This document shows positions 16,974 to 26,662 of a stretch of 64,000 bases of DNA, piece after piece. A model generated the notes under the pieces. That model was not told the origin of the DNA and did not search any database. It saw nothing but the letters and a program-made list of their open reading frames with translations. How positions within the stretch are numbered: the first letter of the stretch is position 1; each line of letters opens with the position of its first letter. A program made the position numbers and the translations under genes. Where the stretch lies: NCBI RefSeq assembly GCF_003122205.1, contig NZ_QEYE01000007.1, positions 110,368 to 174,367 of the forward strand, written 5' to 3'. This stretch comes from Maritimibacter sp. 55A14. Lineage in GTDB: Bacteria; Pseudomonadota; Alphaproteobacteria; Rhodobacterales; Rhodobacteraceae.

Positions 16974-18578
16974 ATGGCCGACCTCAAGACGATGGACAGC
17001 ACGATGCGGCTGGGCGGGGGCGTCTCGGTGAACCTGCCTGGGCTTCTCTGGTTCGTGCTGCTCGTGGCCGGATCCGTGCCGATCTTCTGGATCGGGATCG
17101 TGTCGCTGGCGCAGGCCTGGTCCACCGCCGAATACAGCCACGGGCCCCTGATCCCGGCGATCTCGCTCTATCTCTTCCTGCGGGAGTTGCGACGCAGGCC
17201 GTTGCCCGACCCGAACGTGACCGACCGCTGGCCCGGCGTCGCGGTGATCCTCGCGGCGCTGGTCGTCGCTGTTCTGGGCAACCTCACCCGCATCCCCGAC
17301 ATCGTGACCTATGCGATGATCGTCTGGGTCGGCGGCGTAATGCTGACGGTCTTCGGATGGCGCCGCGGGATCACGCATCAGCTGCCCGTCGTGCACTTGG
17401 TCTTCATGCTGCCGCTGCCGCAATTCGTCTACTGGCAGCTCACCATTTTCCTGCAACAGGTCTCATCCGTGATCGGGGTGTGGTTCGTCAGCCTTGCGGG
17501 CGTGCCGGTCTATCTGGAAGGCAACGTGATCGACCTGGGCGTCTACAAGCTTCAGGTGGCCGAGGCCTGCTCGGGGCTGCGTTACCTCTTCCCAATCCTC
17601 AGCTTCTCCTATCTCTTCGCGATCCTCTATCGCGGCCCGTTCTGGCACAAGATAGTGCTGCTTCTCTCCGCCGCGCCGCTGACGGTGCTGATGAACTCCT
17701 TCCGCATCGGGGTGATCGGCGTGCTGGTGGACCGCTACGGGATCGAACAGGCCGAAGGCTTCCTGCATTTCTTCGAGGGCTGGGTGATCTTCCTGTCCTG
17801 CGTGGCGATCCTTTTCGGCATGGCGGTCGCACTGCAACGGCTGACCCGCGATCCCAAGCCGCTGGCCGAAGCGATCGACCTCGATTTCGAAGGCTTCGGC
17901 ACCATTTCCACGCGCATCCTCGGGATCCGGGCCTCGGCGGCGCTGGCGGCGGGCGCGCTGTTGACGCTGGCCGTGTCGCTGGCCTGGGTCAGCCAGAACG
18001 CGGGCGAGGCGGCGCGGGTGGACCGCGATCCCTTCGCACTCTTCCCGCAGCAGATTTCCGGCTGGTCGGGATCCAGCGCGCGGCTCGACCCGCAGGTTGA
18101 AAAGACGTTGGGCGCCAGCGACTACCTCAACACCAGCTATATCGCGCCGGGCGGGATGTCCTATGTCAACATGTTCGTGGCCTTCTACGACAAGCAGACC
18201 GACGGCAGCGGCATCCATTCGCCCGAGGTTTGCCTGCCCGTGGGCGGCTGGGAGATCTACAGCTTCGACCCCACCGAGATCACGCCGGGCGACACGCCCT
18301 ATGGTACCTTCACCGTCAACCGCGCGGTGATCCGAAAGGAGCTGTCCGAGCAGCTAGTCTATTACTGGTTCGAGCAGCGCGGCAAGCGCATGGTCAACGA
18401 TTTCTCCGCCAAGATGAGCGTGCTCTACGACAGCCTGGCCATGGGTCGCACCGATGGCGCGCTGGTGCGCTTCGTCACCCCGATCCGCCCCGACGAGACC
18501 GAGGCGGAGGCCGACGCCCGGCTTCAGGAGTTCATGGCACTGAGCCTGCCGCGCCTGCCGCGTTTCGTGCCGGAATAG
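16974..18578 (+). CDS. xrtD: Exosortase D (VPLPA-specific) with fused EpsI-like domain
   Basis: The 534-residue protein has about eight membrane helices in its first 310 residues. The exosortase active site is present: cysteine in AEACSGLRY (C199), arginine in NSFRIG (R244) and a histidine in GFLHFFEGW (H265). The C-terminal third is an EpsI-like domain, including [13 protein letters not shown]. This fusion is typical of XrtD, the enzyme paired with VPLPA tags, and the VPLPA-tagged protein at 5680-6198 supports it. It cuts the tag at the inner membrane and passes the protein on. ATG 16974 is preferred to GTG 16971 because of GAGGGG spacing. Confidence 0.88.
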   Translation: MADLKTMDSTMRLGGGVSVNLPGLLWFVLLVAGSVPIFWIGIVSLAQAWSTAEYSHGPLIPAISLYLFLRELRRRPLPDPNVTDRWPGVAVILAALVVAVLGNLTRIPDIVTYAMIVWVGGVMLTVFGWRRGITHQLPVVHLVFMLPLPQFVYWQLTIFLQQVSSVIGVWFVSLAGVPVYLEGNVIDLGVYKLQVAEACSGLRYLFPILSFSYLFAILYRGPFWHKIVLLLSAAPLTVLMNSFRIGVIGVLVDRYGIEQAEGFLHFFEGWVIFLSCVAILFGMAVALQRLTRDPKPLAEAIDLDFEGFGTISTRILGIRASAALAAGALLTLAVSLAWVSQNAGEAARVDRDPFALFPQQISGWSGSSARLDPQVEKTLGASDYLNTSYIAPGGMSYVNMFVAFYDKQTDGSGIHSPEVCLPVGGWEIYSFDPTEITPGDTPYGTFTVNRAVIRKELSEQLVYYWFEQRGKRMVNDFSAKMSVLYDSLAMGRTDGALVRFVTPIRPDETEAEADARLQEFMALSLPRLPRFVPE

Positions 18579-18666
18579 GCTCGCCCTTTCGTCAAACGCC
18601 ACGCTGGATTACGATGGCAGCGACGGGCCTTCGGGTTCCGAGGCCCGAACATCGGGGGGTTGGACC

Positions 18667-19824
18667 ATGTCCGGTATCGGTATCGGGAAATCGGGTTTTC
18701 TGAAATCGCTGTTGCGCGCCTTGGCGATCGCCACGGCCGTCTCGCTGTGGCCGGGGACAGTCGCCGCCGCACCCGCCTGCGAGGCCGCGCGCATCGCCCC
18801 CGACCCCGACCGCCCGGCCAATCACAAGCCGGTTTCCGGCCCGGCGGAACTCGACCGCGCACTTTCCTCGGCCTCGGGCGGAAAGGTGCTGCTTCTCGCG
18901 CCCGGCGATTATGGCGTGCTGAACCTGTCCTCGAAGTTCCGCGCCACTGTCACGCTGCGTTCTGCCGACCCCGGGCGGCCGGCCTGTTTCACGGGCATGA
19001 CACTCCGCAATGCGGCGCGGATCAATTTCGAGGGCATCCTCTTCACCTACCGTTTCGGCGGCGAGCCGGTGCGCCACAGGCTTAACTTCATAGTCGGAAG
19101 TCGTGAAATCGGATTCAGCGGATGCCGCTTTGTTGGTGCCTTAGCTGAGGGAATGTCTCCCAGTGCCAATGGTTACGGGTCCGGGAAAGGGCTCTCAATA
19201 AGAGACTCAGACGCAATCTCCATTGTTAACTCCACATTTACGCGCTGGTGGAAGGCTTTACTGGTTACAAATTCGAGAGACGTTGCTGTTCTCGGCAATG
19301 AGTTTCACTCGATCCGGTCGGACGGGATGAATTTCGTCGATGTGCAGTCGGTGGTGATCGAAAACAACTACCTGCACGATTTCAAGCGGTCGCTGAATTC
19401 CAGGGATCACGGCGACATGATCCAGTTCTGGAAGACCACGAAACGACCCTCCAGTTCGGATGTCGTCATCCGGGGCAACACGATTGACGTGGGTGACGGC
19501 GATTACATTCAGAACATCTTCATGGGCAACGGCAAGGATCGGACGCAGGACCCCCGGTGGCATTACCGCAACATCCTGATCGAGAACAACTCGATCATCG
19601 GCAACCACACGCACGGAATCACGGTGAATGCCGCCAACGGATTGACTATCCGCAACAACGTGCTGGCCTATAAATTTGCGGGGAACAAAGGTAAAGTGGG
19701 CATGCCGCGCATCCGGGTGATCCCGTCCTCGCGCAATGTCACCATTACCGACAACATCGCCCTGGGTTATGTCGGCTACGAGGGACAGAGCGACTGGCAC
19801 GTGAGCAACAACCGCACGCGGTAG
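18667..19824 (+). CDS. Secreted right-handed parallel beta-helix protein
   Basis: The 385-residue protein has a signal peptide (residues about 15-35, ending TVAAA) and then coils with the pattern of parallel beta-helix repeats: VVIENNYLHDF, VVIRGNTIDVGDGDY, ILIENNSIIGNH, LTIRNNVLAYK and VTITDNIALGY. This fold is shared by pectate lyases, epimerases and NosD-like proteins that act on or bind polysaccharides. It is 88 bases after the exosortase gene and lacks a sorting tag itself. About 240 bases in the middle (19081-19320) are near 50% GC by hand count, well below the flanks, which suggests a recombined segment. The enzyme activity is unknown. Confidence 0.75.
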   Translation: MSGIGIGKSGFLKSLLRALAIATAVSLWPGTVAAAPACEAARIAPDPDRPANHKPVSGPAELDRALSSASGGKVLLLAPGDYGVLNLSSKFRATVTLRSADPGRPACFTGMTLRNAARINFEGILFTYRFGGEPVRHRLNFIVGSREIGFSGCRFVGALAEGMSPSANGYGSGKGLSIRDSDAISIVNSTFTRWWKALLVTNSRDVAVLGNEFHSIRSDGMNFVDVQSVVIENNYLHDFKRSLNSRDHGDMIQFWKTTKRPSSSDVVIRGNTIDVGDGDYIQNIFMGNGKDRTQDPRWHYRNILIENNSIIGNHTHGITVNAANGLTIRNNVLAYKFAGNKGKVGMPRIRVIPSSRNVTITDNIALGYVGYEGQSDWHVSNNRTR

Positions 19825-19926
19825 GGCGTTTGTGGACTAATCCGTAACTTGTCCGGCGGCCTCGGGGGTCGATGGTTTTCTCTTCACATCCACCCTGCCG
19901 GCCAACCCCAGGAGCCGTAAAACGTA

Positions 19927-20664
19927 TCACGACTGGCGAAGAAGATAGGTGTCCATGATCCAGCCGTGTTTGACGCGCGCCTTTTCACGGAGTTCGACGA
20001 TACGGTCGGCCACCTCTGCAAGAGGCCCGGCACAGAGGATCTGATCCGCGCTCCCTAGATAAGCCCCCCACCAGATCGACAGTCCCGCCGGGTCGAGACC
20101 CTGGAAAGAGCATTCCCCGTCCAGCATGACGACAACGGTATCTTCGCCCTCGGGCCATCCGTGATCGCGCAACCGGCGCCCGGTGGTGATCCGGACCGGG
20201 CCGTTTACCGCGTTCAGCGGAATCGCATGGGCTGCTGTCAGAGCCTGAATTGCGGTGATCCCCGGCAGCACCCGGATCGCCGGGCGTGGCACCAGACGCT
20301 CTGCAATGCGGATGGTGCTGTCATAGAGCGAGGGATCGCCCCAAACCAGTAGCGCGACGGGGCCGCTTGCCTGCGTGGTCTCCAGGGCGGCCTGCCACCG
20401 TCGGGCAATTTCGTCGTGCCAGGCCGAGACCCGTTCCAGATAGGGCAGGGCGGGATCGCGTTCCGGATAATCGAAGGTCAGAACCTGCGCGCCGGTTCCG
20501 CTTGCCGCGATGATGCGCTGGCGAAGGGCCGCCAGCGCTTGCTTTTCTTCTCCCTTGAGCGGAAGGAGGATGACCGCCGCGTCGCGAAGCGCCTGCATGC
20601 CTTCGATGGTAACATGCGCTTCGCTTCCGGTGCCGATACCGATGAGCCAAAGGTCACGGATCAT
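19927..20664 (-). CDS. cobF: Precorrin-6A synthase (deacetylating)
   Basis: The 245-residue protein is a tetrapyrrole methylase: it starts LWLIGIGTGSEAHVTIEGMQAL and has LLVWGDPSLYDSTIRIAERL followed by VLPGITAIQAL. CobF methylates C-1 of precorrin-5 and removes the acetyl group, giving precorrin-6A in the oxygen-dependent pathway. The ATG at 20664 is preferred to the longer open frame upstream. It lies 31 bases after cbtA on the same strand, so it is probably co-expressed with cbtB and cbtA under the riboswitch at 21655-21862. Confidence 0.93.
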   Translation of the reverse strand: MIRDLWLIGIGTGSEAHVTIEGMQALRDAAVILLPLKGEEKQALAALRQRIIAASGTGAQVLTFDYPERDPALPYLERVSAWHDEIARRWQAALETTQASGPVALLVWGDPSLYDSTIRIAERLVPRPAIRVLPGITAIQALTAAHAIPLNAVNGPVRITTGRRLRDHGWPEGEDTVVVMLDGECSFQGLDPAGLSIWWGAYLGSADQILCAGPLAEVADRIVELREKARVKHGWIMDTYLLRQS

Positions 20665-20695
20665 TGCGAACCTCGAACCATCGGCACGGCCCTTG

Positions 20696-21418
20696 TCAGG
20701 CGGCTTCGGGGGCTGCAAACCGCGCGGTGAGCCAGCCGAGCAACGCCCAGACGGCCAGCCCGACGCCCAGCACGCGGGCCGAGAACTCGCCCGCCAGTTC
20801 CGGCGGCGCGATGCCGTGGAACTCGTCCAGCACCGGCGCCCCGATGACATGGGGCAGGGCAAGCAGGACGGCACCGCCGACCACGAAGGGCAGGCTGCGG
20901 CCATAGCCGATCAGCGCCAGCCCCGCACCCGTGGCCAGGACGGTGCCCAGCCACCAGATCTGACGCAGTGTGATATCCGCGGCGGTGGTCCCCGGCAACT
21001 CGGGTGCGAGCCCCATGGCCGGGGCCAACTGGAAACAGGCGAAACCCGCGATGCCCCAGAGGATGCCCTGTTGCAGCGAAATCTGCCGCCCGAACAGCCC
21101 GGCGACCTGATAGGCCGCGGCCAGGATCAGCCCGTAGCCCGCGTAGATCAGCCCGGTGAAGAGCACGGTCATCACGTTGCGCGTGAGGGCAGAAGTGTCG
21201 GCGCCATCCGCATCGCCATGGCTGTGATCGTGGCCGTCATGGCTGACGGCCTCGGACTCGTCCCCGACGGCATGGGTGTCGAAATGGACCAGCTCCCCGG
21301 TTTCATAGAGTTCCGCGTGGAGAATGAGCTCCTGCACGAAGGCGAAATGCAACACGGCCGCGAACAGCCCTGCGCCGAAGCCGGCGATCAGCCCGCCGGC
21401 CAGCATGCGCTTGAACAT
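20696..21418 (-). CDS. cbtA: Predicted cobalt transporter subunit CbtA
   Basis: The 240-residue membrane protein has about six helices. The first (FKRMLAGGLIAGFGAGLFAAVLH) is followed by a periplasmic loop with a histidine and acid cluster (HDGHDHSHGDADGAD near residues 60-75), a likely metal-binding site. This matches CbtA, predicted to bring cobalt in for B12 synthesis. AAGGAAA precedes the ATG. It follows cbtB by 18 bases. Confidence 0.9.
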   Translation of the reverse strand: MFKRMLAGGLIAGFGAGLFAAVLHFAFVQELILHAELYETGELVHFDTHAVGDESEAVSHDGHDHSHGDADGADTSALTRNVMTVLFTGLIYAGYGLILAAAYQVAGLFGRQISLQQGILWGIAGFACFQLAPAMGLAPELPGTTAADITLRQIWWLGTVLATGAGLALIGYGRSLPFVVGGAVLLALPHVIGAPVLDEFHGIAPPELAGEFSARVLGVGLAVWALLGWLTARFAAPEAA

Positions 21419-21436
21419 CAGGTTTTCCTTGTTCGC

Positions 21437-21607
21437 TCAGTGGCAGGGGAAGCCGGTCGCGTGGCGCATATCGTGGGCAGCGTCGTGCAGCGCCGCCGAT
21501 TGCGCATGGCCTGAAAAGAACACGATGCCCGCGCCGACGATGGCGACAAACAGGATGCTCAATGCCTTGGTCTGGGTTCCAGTGCTTTTGGCGATAACTT
21601 GCGTCAT
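21437..21607 (-). CDS. cbtB: Predicted cobalt transporter subunit CbtB (56 residues)
   Basis: This short gene encodes one membrane helix (LSILFVAIVGAGIVFFSG) followed by HDAAHDMRHATGFPCH at the C-terminus. The H-rich end closing with FPCH is the CbtB signature, probably a metal site. CbtB pairs with CbtA, encoded next, and the pair is commonly regulated by cobalamin riboswitches, as here. It would act in the inner membrane. Confidence 0.9.
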   Translation of the reverse strand: MTQVIAKSTGTQTKALSILFVAIVGAGIVFFSGHAQSAALHDAAHDMRHATGFPCH

Positions 21608-21654
21608 GATTGGTTTCTCCTTGCCGTCACACCCGACGGCCGTTCAAGTTACGT

Positions 21655-21862
21655 TTCCTGTGGCCGGTCTCCTGACTCGCGGGTCGTCGCAAACCTTTCC
21701 CCTTCCCACCAGGGTCTGGACCCCGGCAGTGGGATTGTGAAAGGCCGCTCGCCGCACACAGTCGCGGGGGCGGTCAGGGCTTGAGTCCGGCAAGATACCC
21801 GCACTCGTCCCTGTTCCCGTTTCAGTCCCGCCGCAGCACGCGGAAGGACACCACATCCGTCA
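21655..21862 (-). promoter_or_regulatory. Cobalamin riboswitch upstream of cbtB
   Basis: On the minus strand the region carries the cobalamin riboswitch elements in order: a 5' GGTGTCC segment, ACGGGAA, a CCCACTGCC core and the 3' B12 box GCGAGTCAGGAGACCGGCC. It ends about 48 bases before the cbtB ATG. It would reduce cbtB-cbtA-cobF expression when adenosylcobalamin is plentiful. Boundaries are approximate. Confidence 0.92.
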
Positions 21863-21949
21863 CTTATGCAGGTCGGGCCCATGACTAGTCAATCCGCAAA
21901 ACAGACGGCATGGCCTCCCAAAGCGACACCTGACGGACCGGGCGTGCCA

Positions 21950-22279
21950 TCAGCCGGGGATCCGGGCGACGGCCTTGAACCGCAGATCGCCCAGCACGCG
22001 CGCGTCAGGGAAATTTCCGTCATCCGAACAGCGGTAAAGCGCGAGAAAATTGCGGATCAGCGGCAGGTCGGCCTCGGTCAGGTCGCCGAACAGATAGGCC
22101 GTCTTGCCCGGTGCCCGGACGGCCAATGTCGAAGGGCGGGCGCAACCGGACATGCACTCCACGGTCGATATCCGCAGCAAGGGATCGTCTGCCGACAGGG
22201 TATCGGCGAGCCTGCTCCGGAAGTCCGATCGGCCCAGCGGGCAGGTTCCGCAAAGGATGATGCTGATTTCAGCGGTCAT
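21950..22279 (-). CDS. DUF1636 family ferredoxin-like metal-binding protein (copy 1)
   Basis: From ATG 22279 the protein has 109 residues. Cysteines in ILCGTCPLG and VECMSGCARPS form a C-x2-C ... C-x3-C set like that of thioredoxin-fold 2Fe-2S ferredoxins. DUF1636 proteins are often encoded in B12 loci; a redox or metal role there is likely but not proven. The gene overlaps the end of cobA by 11 bases and is the last gene of the long minus-strand cob chain. A second family member is at the other end of that chain (34988-35407). Confidence 0.75.
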   Translation of the reverse strand: MTAEISIILCGTCPLGRSDFRSRLADTLSADDPLLRISTVECMSGCARPSTLAVRAPGKTAYLFGDLTEADLPLIRNFLALYRCSDDGNFPDARVLGDLRFKAVARIPG

Positions 22280-22994
22280 CGTTCGCCAGCGGCCCGAACA
22301 GGATAAGTGCGGGCATGTCGCCGGTTTCCTTTTCCAGAGCGCGCGCAAGCGTCTGCACCGTGTGGCGCGTGACGGATTGTTCGGGCCGGCTGACGGATTC
22401 GGCAAGAAGCGCGGGGGTCTCCGGCGGCAGGCCGCCGTCGATCAGGCGCTGCGCGAGTTTCGGGAACGTGCGCTTGCCCATGAAGACCACGGTTGTGGCC
22501 CCGCTATCCGTAAGCGCGGCCATGTTGATGTCCTCGGGCAGGGAGCCGGTCACGTCGTGGCCGGTGACAAACTGGACCCGCCGCGCGGTCAGGCGTCGTG
22601 TCAGGGGAATGCCCGCCGCGGCCGCCGCGGCGCAGGCAGACGGAACACCGGGGATGATCTCGAAAGCGATCCCGGCCTGTCTGAGCGCCTCGGTCTCCTC
22701 TTCGAGCCGCCCGAAAAGCCCGCTATCCCCGGACTTCAGGCGGACGACCCGATGGTTCATCCGGGCGTAGTCGACCAGCAGGCGGCTGACATGGTCCTGC
22801 CTGGGCGAAGGCCGCCCCGCCCGTTTGCCCACTCCCACGAGGTCGGCACCACGCTGGGCATGGTCCAGGATCGGTCCGGCGGACAGATCGTCGAACAGCA
22901 CGGCGTCGGCACGTTTCAGCCGGTCAACCGCCTTGAGGGTCAGAAGCTCGGGGTCCCCGGGGCCGGAACTGACGAAGCTGACGAAACCGGTCAT
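22269..22994 (-). CDS. cobA: Uroporphyrinogen-III C-methyltransferase
   Basis: The 241-residue SAM-dependent methylase starts with VSSGPGDPELLTLKAVDRL (P-loop-like motif) and has VRLKSGDSGLFGRLEEE (residues about 84-100), then IIPGVPSACAAAAAAGIPLT and VVFMGKR. CobA methylates C-2 and C-7 of uroporphyrinogen III to precorrin-2, the branch point to siroheme and B12. It overlaps cobB by four bases (ATGA) and the DUF1636 gene by 11. No CysG-type dehydrogenase or chelatase domain is fused. Confidence 0.93.
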   Translation of the reverse strand: MTGFVSFVSSGPGDPELLTLKAVDRLKRADAVLFDDLSAGPILDHAQRGADLVGVGKRAGRPSPRQDHVSRLLVDYARMNHRVVRLKSGDSGLFGRLEEETEALRQAGIAFEIIPGVPSACAAAAAAGIPLTRRLTARRVQFVTGHDVTGSLPEDINMAALTDSGATTVVFMGKRTFPKLAQRLIDGGLPPETPALLAESVSRPEQSVTRHTVQTLARALEKETGDMPALILFGPLANDDR

Positions 22995-24310
22995 GTGTTT
23001 TCCTCTGTCGCGATGAGGTGGAAGAAGGTGCCGCTGACATTGCCCCGGATCGAACCCGTCTCTGGCACCGGGTTGCCATCCGCATCCGTCACCTGTGCGA
23101 GCGGCGCATCGGGCTGGTCGAGGATGGTGGAATAGTGGAATTCATGGCCCCGCAGGGCTTCGCCCGCGGCATGGCCGGGCAGTGGGGCCTGAAGGACGGC
23201 GCGGCGATAGCCCAGATGGAACTTGCGCGTCTCGTAGCTGGTCGCGAGGCCCAGCAGCCCCGCCATCCGGTGACGTGTGCCGTCCTTGTCGATCAGCATT
23301 TCGCCGAGCGCCATGTAGCCGCCGCACTCGCCATGGACCGGCTTCGTCCCGGCATGACGGCGGAGGGCCGCAAGGAACGTCCCGGCGGAGGCGATCCGTC
23401 CTGCGTGCAGTTCGGGATAGCCGCCGGGCAGCCAGACAAGGTCGGCGTCGGGGTCCGGCGCCTGATCGGCGAGCGGCGAGAAGGGCAGGATTTCCGCCCC
23501 GGCTGCGTGCCAGCCCTCCAGCAGGTGCGGGTAGGTGAACGAAAACGCAGCGTCCCGAGCGATGGCGATGCGCTGTGCCGGGGGTTTCGGCAGTGCGCGG
23601 GGGCCTGAAACCAGTGGCGCGCCCCTCGCCGCGGCCCTGATCGCGTCCAGATCGACATTCTCGCGCAGGAAGGCGGCGTAGCCCGCTATCGCGGTATCGA
23701 GGTCGGGATGCTCGACCGCCTGGATCAGGCCGAGATGGCGTTCCGGCAGGGCAAGATCGCCACGGCGCGGCAGCACGCCCAGCACCGGCAGACCCGCGCG
23801 CTCCATTCCGAGCCGGGTCAGGCGTTCGTGCCGGGGCGAGGCCACACGGTTCAGGATCACCCCGGCAAAGGGCAGGTCCGGCATGAAATTCCGGAACCCC
23901 AGGGCCGTCGCGGCGGCGGATTGCGCCTGTCCCCCCACATCCAGCACCAGCACCACCGGCCACCCCATGGCCCGCGCGGTTTCGGCGCTGCTGCCAAAGC
24001 CCTGCTGGCCGCGCGTGGCAACACCGTCATACAAACCCATGGAGCCTTCCGCGACGCATATGTCCGCGCCAGCCGCCTGCGCCGCGATCACGTGCCAGAG
24101 ATCGCGCCCCATGGCCCAGCCGTCGAGATTGAAACTGTTCCGCCGGCAGGCCGCCTTGTGGAAGGCCGGATCAATGTAGTCGGGTCCGGACTTGAAGGGT
24201 TGCACCGTCAAACCGTCCTCGGCCAGCGCCCGCAACAGGCCCAGCATCAAGGTGGTCTTGCCCGTCCCCGACGAGGGGGCCGATACCAGAAGGCCGGGCG
24301 CGGACCTCAT
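22991..24310 (-). CDS. cobB: Cobyrinate (hydrogenobyrinate) a,c-diamide synthase
   Basis: From ATG 24310, which overlaps the cobM stop as ATGA, the protein has 439 residues. It has an N-terminal dethiobiotin-synthase-like ATP site ([22 protein letters not shown]), [10 protein letters not shown] near residue 43, and a C-terminal glutaminase domain with the nucleophile in HGECGGYM and a late histidine in RGHEFHYS. CobB amidates the a and c side chains using glutamine and ATP. A longer start at 24346 is possible but would read into cobM. Confidence 0.93.
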   Translation of the reverse strand: MRSAPGLLVSAPSSGTGKTTLMLGLLRALAEDGLTVQPFKSGPDYIDPAFHKAACRRNSFNLDGWAMGRDLWHVIAAQAAGADICVAEGSMGLYDGVATRGQQGFGSSAETARAMGWPVVLVLDVGGQAQSAAATALGFRNFMPDLPFAGVILNRVASPRHERLTRLGMERAGLPVLGVLPRRGDLALPERHLGLIQAVEHPDLDTAIAGYAAFLRENVDLDAIRAAARGAPLVSGPRALPKPPAQRIAIARDAAFSFTYPHLLEGWHAAGAEILPFSPLADQAPDPDADLVWLPGGYPELHAGRIASAGTFLAALRRHAGTKPVHGECGGYMALGEMLIDKDGTRHRMAGLLGLATSYETRKFHLGYRRAVLQAPLPGHAAGEALRGHEFHYSTILDQPDAPLAQVTDADGNPVPETGSIRGNVSGTFFHLIATEENT

Positions 24311-25110
24311 GACTTGGCTTCGGATTCGGGCGTCCATCCGGACCACGGCGATCCGGCGCCTTGGGGCCGGTACCGGCGGTCGTAATCGACGGAGTAGAGA
24401 CAGCTTTCGTCAATGCCCTCGCCCGACAATGCCGGGCCGACAAGGATCAGCGCCGTGCGGGTGATGTTCTCGCCCAGCTTCGACCGGATGTCCGAAAGGG
24501 TGCCGCGGATAATCTCCTGATCGGGCCAGGAGGCGCGGTAGACCACGGCCACCGGGCAATCGGCACCATAGGCGGGGGTCAGGTCATCGACGACGCGGGC
24601 GATGTTCTGGACCGAAAGGTGAATGGCCAGGGTCGCGCCGGTGGCGGCGAAGTTGGTCAGCGTCTCGCCTTCGGGCATCGACGAGGCGCGGCCGGGCGTG
24701 CGCGTCAGCACCACGGATTGGGCGACGCCCGGCAGGGTCAGCTCGGTTCCGAGCGCCGCGGCGGCGGCGGCGAAGGCGGGCACGCCCGGCGTGACCGAGA
24801 CGGGGATGCCCTCGGCCTTCAGGCGCCGCATCTGTTCGCCCATTGCGGACCAAACCGACAGGTCGCCGGAATGCAGCCGCGCGATGTCGTGGCCGGCGGC
24901 GTGGGCGGTTCGGATCTCGTCCATGATCTGTTCGATATCCATCGGCGCGGTGTTCACGATCCTCGCGCCCTCGGGGCAATGGCCGAGCATCGCCTCGGGT
25001 ACCAGAGAGCCGGCATAGAGGCATACCGGGCAGGCGGCGATGATGTCGCGGCCGCGCAGGGTGAGAAGGTCGGGCGCGCCAGGGCCGGCGCCGATGAAGT
25101 GAACGGTCAT
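24307..25110 (-). CDS. cobM: Precorrin-4 C11-methyltransferase
   Basis: The 267-residue protein starts [22 protein letters not shown] and has [20 protein letters not shown] and [16 protein letters not shown], typical of the precorrin methylases. [16 protein letters not shown] is characteristic of CobM. It methylates C-11 of precorrin-4 to give precorrin-5. The ATG at 25110 overlaps the cobE stop by four bases, and its own stop overlaps the cobB ATG. Confidence 0.94.
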   Translation of the reverse strand: MTVHFIGAGPGAPDLLTLRGRDIIAACPVCLYAGSLVPEAMLGHCPEGARIVNTAPMDIEQIMDEIRTAHAAGHDIARLHSGDLSVWSAMGEQMRRLKAEGIPVSVTPGVPAFAAAAAALGTELTLPGVAQSVVLTRTPGRASSMPEGETLTNFAATGATLAIHLSVQNIARVVDDLTPAYGADCPVAVVYRASWPDQEIIRGTLSDIRSKLGENITRTALILVGPALSGEGIDESCLYSVDYDRRYRPQGAGSPWSGWTPESEAKS

Positions 25111-25469
25111 GGTGTCTTTCCTTGGGCCAGGGCACAGGTGGCCATACGGTCGGTTGAATGGATACGCCGGGTCAGAAGCCGCGCGCCGGGACCGGCGGCT
25201 GCCAGGGCAGCGGCCTCGGCGACGGAACCGGTCTCGCGTTCGGTCAGAACACGCGCGGAGTGCGTGGGGGTATGCTGCGCGCAAAGCCGGTCTGCGGCGA
25301 TGCCATGCAGGGGCAGGCCAAGCTCTGCGGCCAGTTCGCCGAGCGTCGGGGTCTTGTCTTCGGCCGTGGCAAGCGCGTCGGGCCGCATCCCCTGCGACGC
25401 GCGGTCGAGCGCATCGCGCAGGCTGTCGGCGGTCGCCCTGTTGCTGAACCCGAACCCCGCGACGATCAC
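25107..25469 (-). CDS. cobE: CobE (CbiG C-terminal-like) cobalamin biosynthesis protein
   Basis: From GTG 25469, four bases overlapping the cobL stop (GTGA), the protein has 120 residues. It begins [20 protein letters not shown] and includes [21 protein letters not shown] and [19 protein letters not shown], matching CobE, the stand-alone relative of the CbiG C-terminal domain. Its exact role in the aerobic pathway is not settled; binding or handing on of a precorrin has been proposed. A second GTG 15 bases upstream is possible. Confidence 0.88.
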   Translation of the reverse strand: MIVAGFGFSNRATADSLRDALDRASQGMRPDALATAEDKTPTLGELAAELGLPLHGIAADRLCAQHTPTHSARVLTERETGSVAEAAALAAAGPGARLLTRRIHSTDRMATCALAQGKTP

Positions 25470-26662
25470 AGGACATGGCTCCACTGCGTGACGGGGAAGC
25501 TGGACCGCCAGCCCCGCTTCGGTCCGATCGGGGCGGAGTGGGCGATCTCGACCCGCATCAGCTCGCCGCCAAGGCGGGAATGGCTGGCGGTGAGCAGCGC
25601 CTCCGACTCCAGGGTGACGGCATTGGCGACAAGGCGCGTGCCCTTCGGCAGGGTTTCCAGATATGCCAGCAGTTGCGGCGAAAGGCCGCCGCCCACGAAA
25701 ACCACATCCGGCGCAGGCAGGTCCTCCAGCGCGTCGGGCGCCGTGCCATGAACGATGGTCAGGCGGTCGGCGCCGAGCCGGTCGGCATTCGCGCGGATCA
25801 ACGCGACGCGGTCGCCGCGTGGCTCGATGGCAGTGGCCCGAAGGGACGGGTCGGACAGCAGCCACTCGATCCCGATGGTTCCCGAACCGCCGCCGATGTC
25901 CCAGAGATGTTCGAAGGGGCGGGGCGCGAGCGCCGAGAGGGTCAGCGCGCGCACCGGGCGCTTGGTCATCACGCCGTCGCTGTCGAACGCATCGTCCGGA
26001 CGACCGGAAGCCAGCGGCAGCACCGCGCCGTCCCCCGCCACACGGAGCGCGGCGCAGACCGGATGGGAAAAAGCGATATCGGGCAGGGTGTCGGCGGTGG
26101 TCTCGGTCAGACGTTCGCGCGGGCCGCCGAGGGATTCCATCACGGTCAGCGAAGAGGCGCCGATCCCCTGCGCGGCGAGGTAGCCCGCAAGGTCGCGCAG
26201 CGCCGCGCCATCGCGCAGCAGGACGATCATCTGCCGGCCCGGAGCGAGCTGCGGTTTCAGCCGGGAAAGCGGCGCCGCGTGCAGCCCTATGCACAAGGTG
26301 GCCTCCAGCCCCCAGCCCATGCGGGCGGCAACCAGCGAGAAGGCCGACCGCCCCGGATAGGCGTGCCATTCGTTCCGTCCCAGCCGTCTGGCCAGCGTGG
26401 TGCCCGCTCCGAACCAGAACGGATCGCCGGAGACGAGGACCACGGTGGGTTGTCCGCGCAGCGCCATCAGGCGTTCGACCCCGTCCGAAAACGGCACCGG
26501 CCAGGGGATGCGGCGGGCTTTGCCTTCCGGGATCAGGGACAGGTGGCGTTTCGGGCCCATGACGATCTCTGCGGCCTCAAGCGCCGATCGGCTTGCGCCG
26601 CACAGGCCGTCCAGGCCATCTTCGCCCATGCCGATGATGGTAAGCCACGGAGCCTCAGACAT
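25466..26662 (-). CDS. cobL: Precorrin-6Y C5,15-methyltransferase (decarboxylating)
   Basis: The 398-residue protein is a two-domain CbiE-CbiT fusion. The CbiE half (residues 1 to about 200) has [14 protein letters not shown] and [21 protein letters not shown]. The CbiT half has the SAM motif [17 protein letters not shown] near 245 and VFVGGGLS near 310. CobL methylates C-5 and C-15 and decarboxylates the C-12 acetate. Its ATG (26662-26660) is interleaved with the divergent cobK ATG (26661-26663), so the two start codons share the tetramer CATG. Confidence 0.94.
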   Translation of the reverse strand: MSEAPWLTIIGMGEDGLDGLCGASRSALEAAEIVMGPKRHLSLIPEGKARRIPWPVPFSDGVERLMALRGQPTVVLVSGDPFWFGAGTTLARRLGRNEWHAYPGRSAFSLVAARMGWGLEATLCIGLHAAPLSRLKPQLAPGRQMIVLLRDGAALRDLAGYLAAQGIGASSLTVMESLGGPRERLTETTADTLPDIAFSHPVCAALRVAGDGAVLPLASGRPDDAFDSDGVMTKRPVRALTLSALAPRPFEHLWDIGGGSGTIGIEWLLSDPSLRATAIEPRGDRVALIRANADRLGADRLTIVHGTAPDALEDLPAPDVVFVGGGLSPQLLAYLETLPKGTRLVANAVTLESEALLTASHSRLGGELMRVEIAHSAPIGPKRGWRSSFPVTQWSHVL

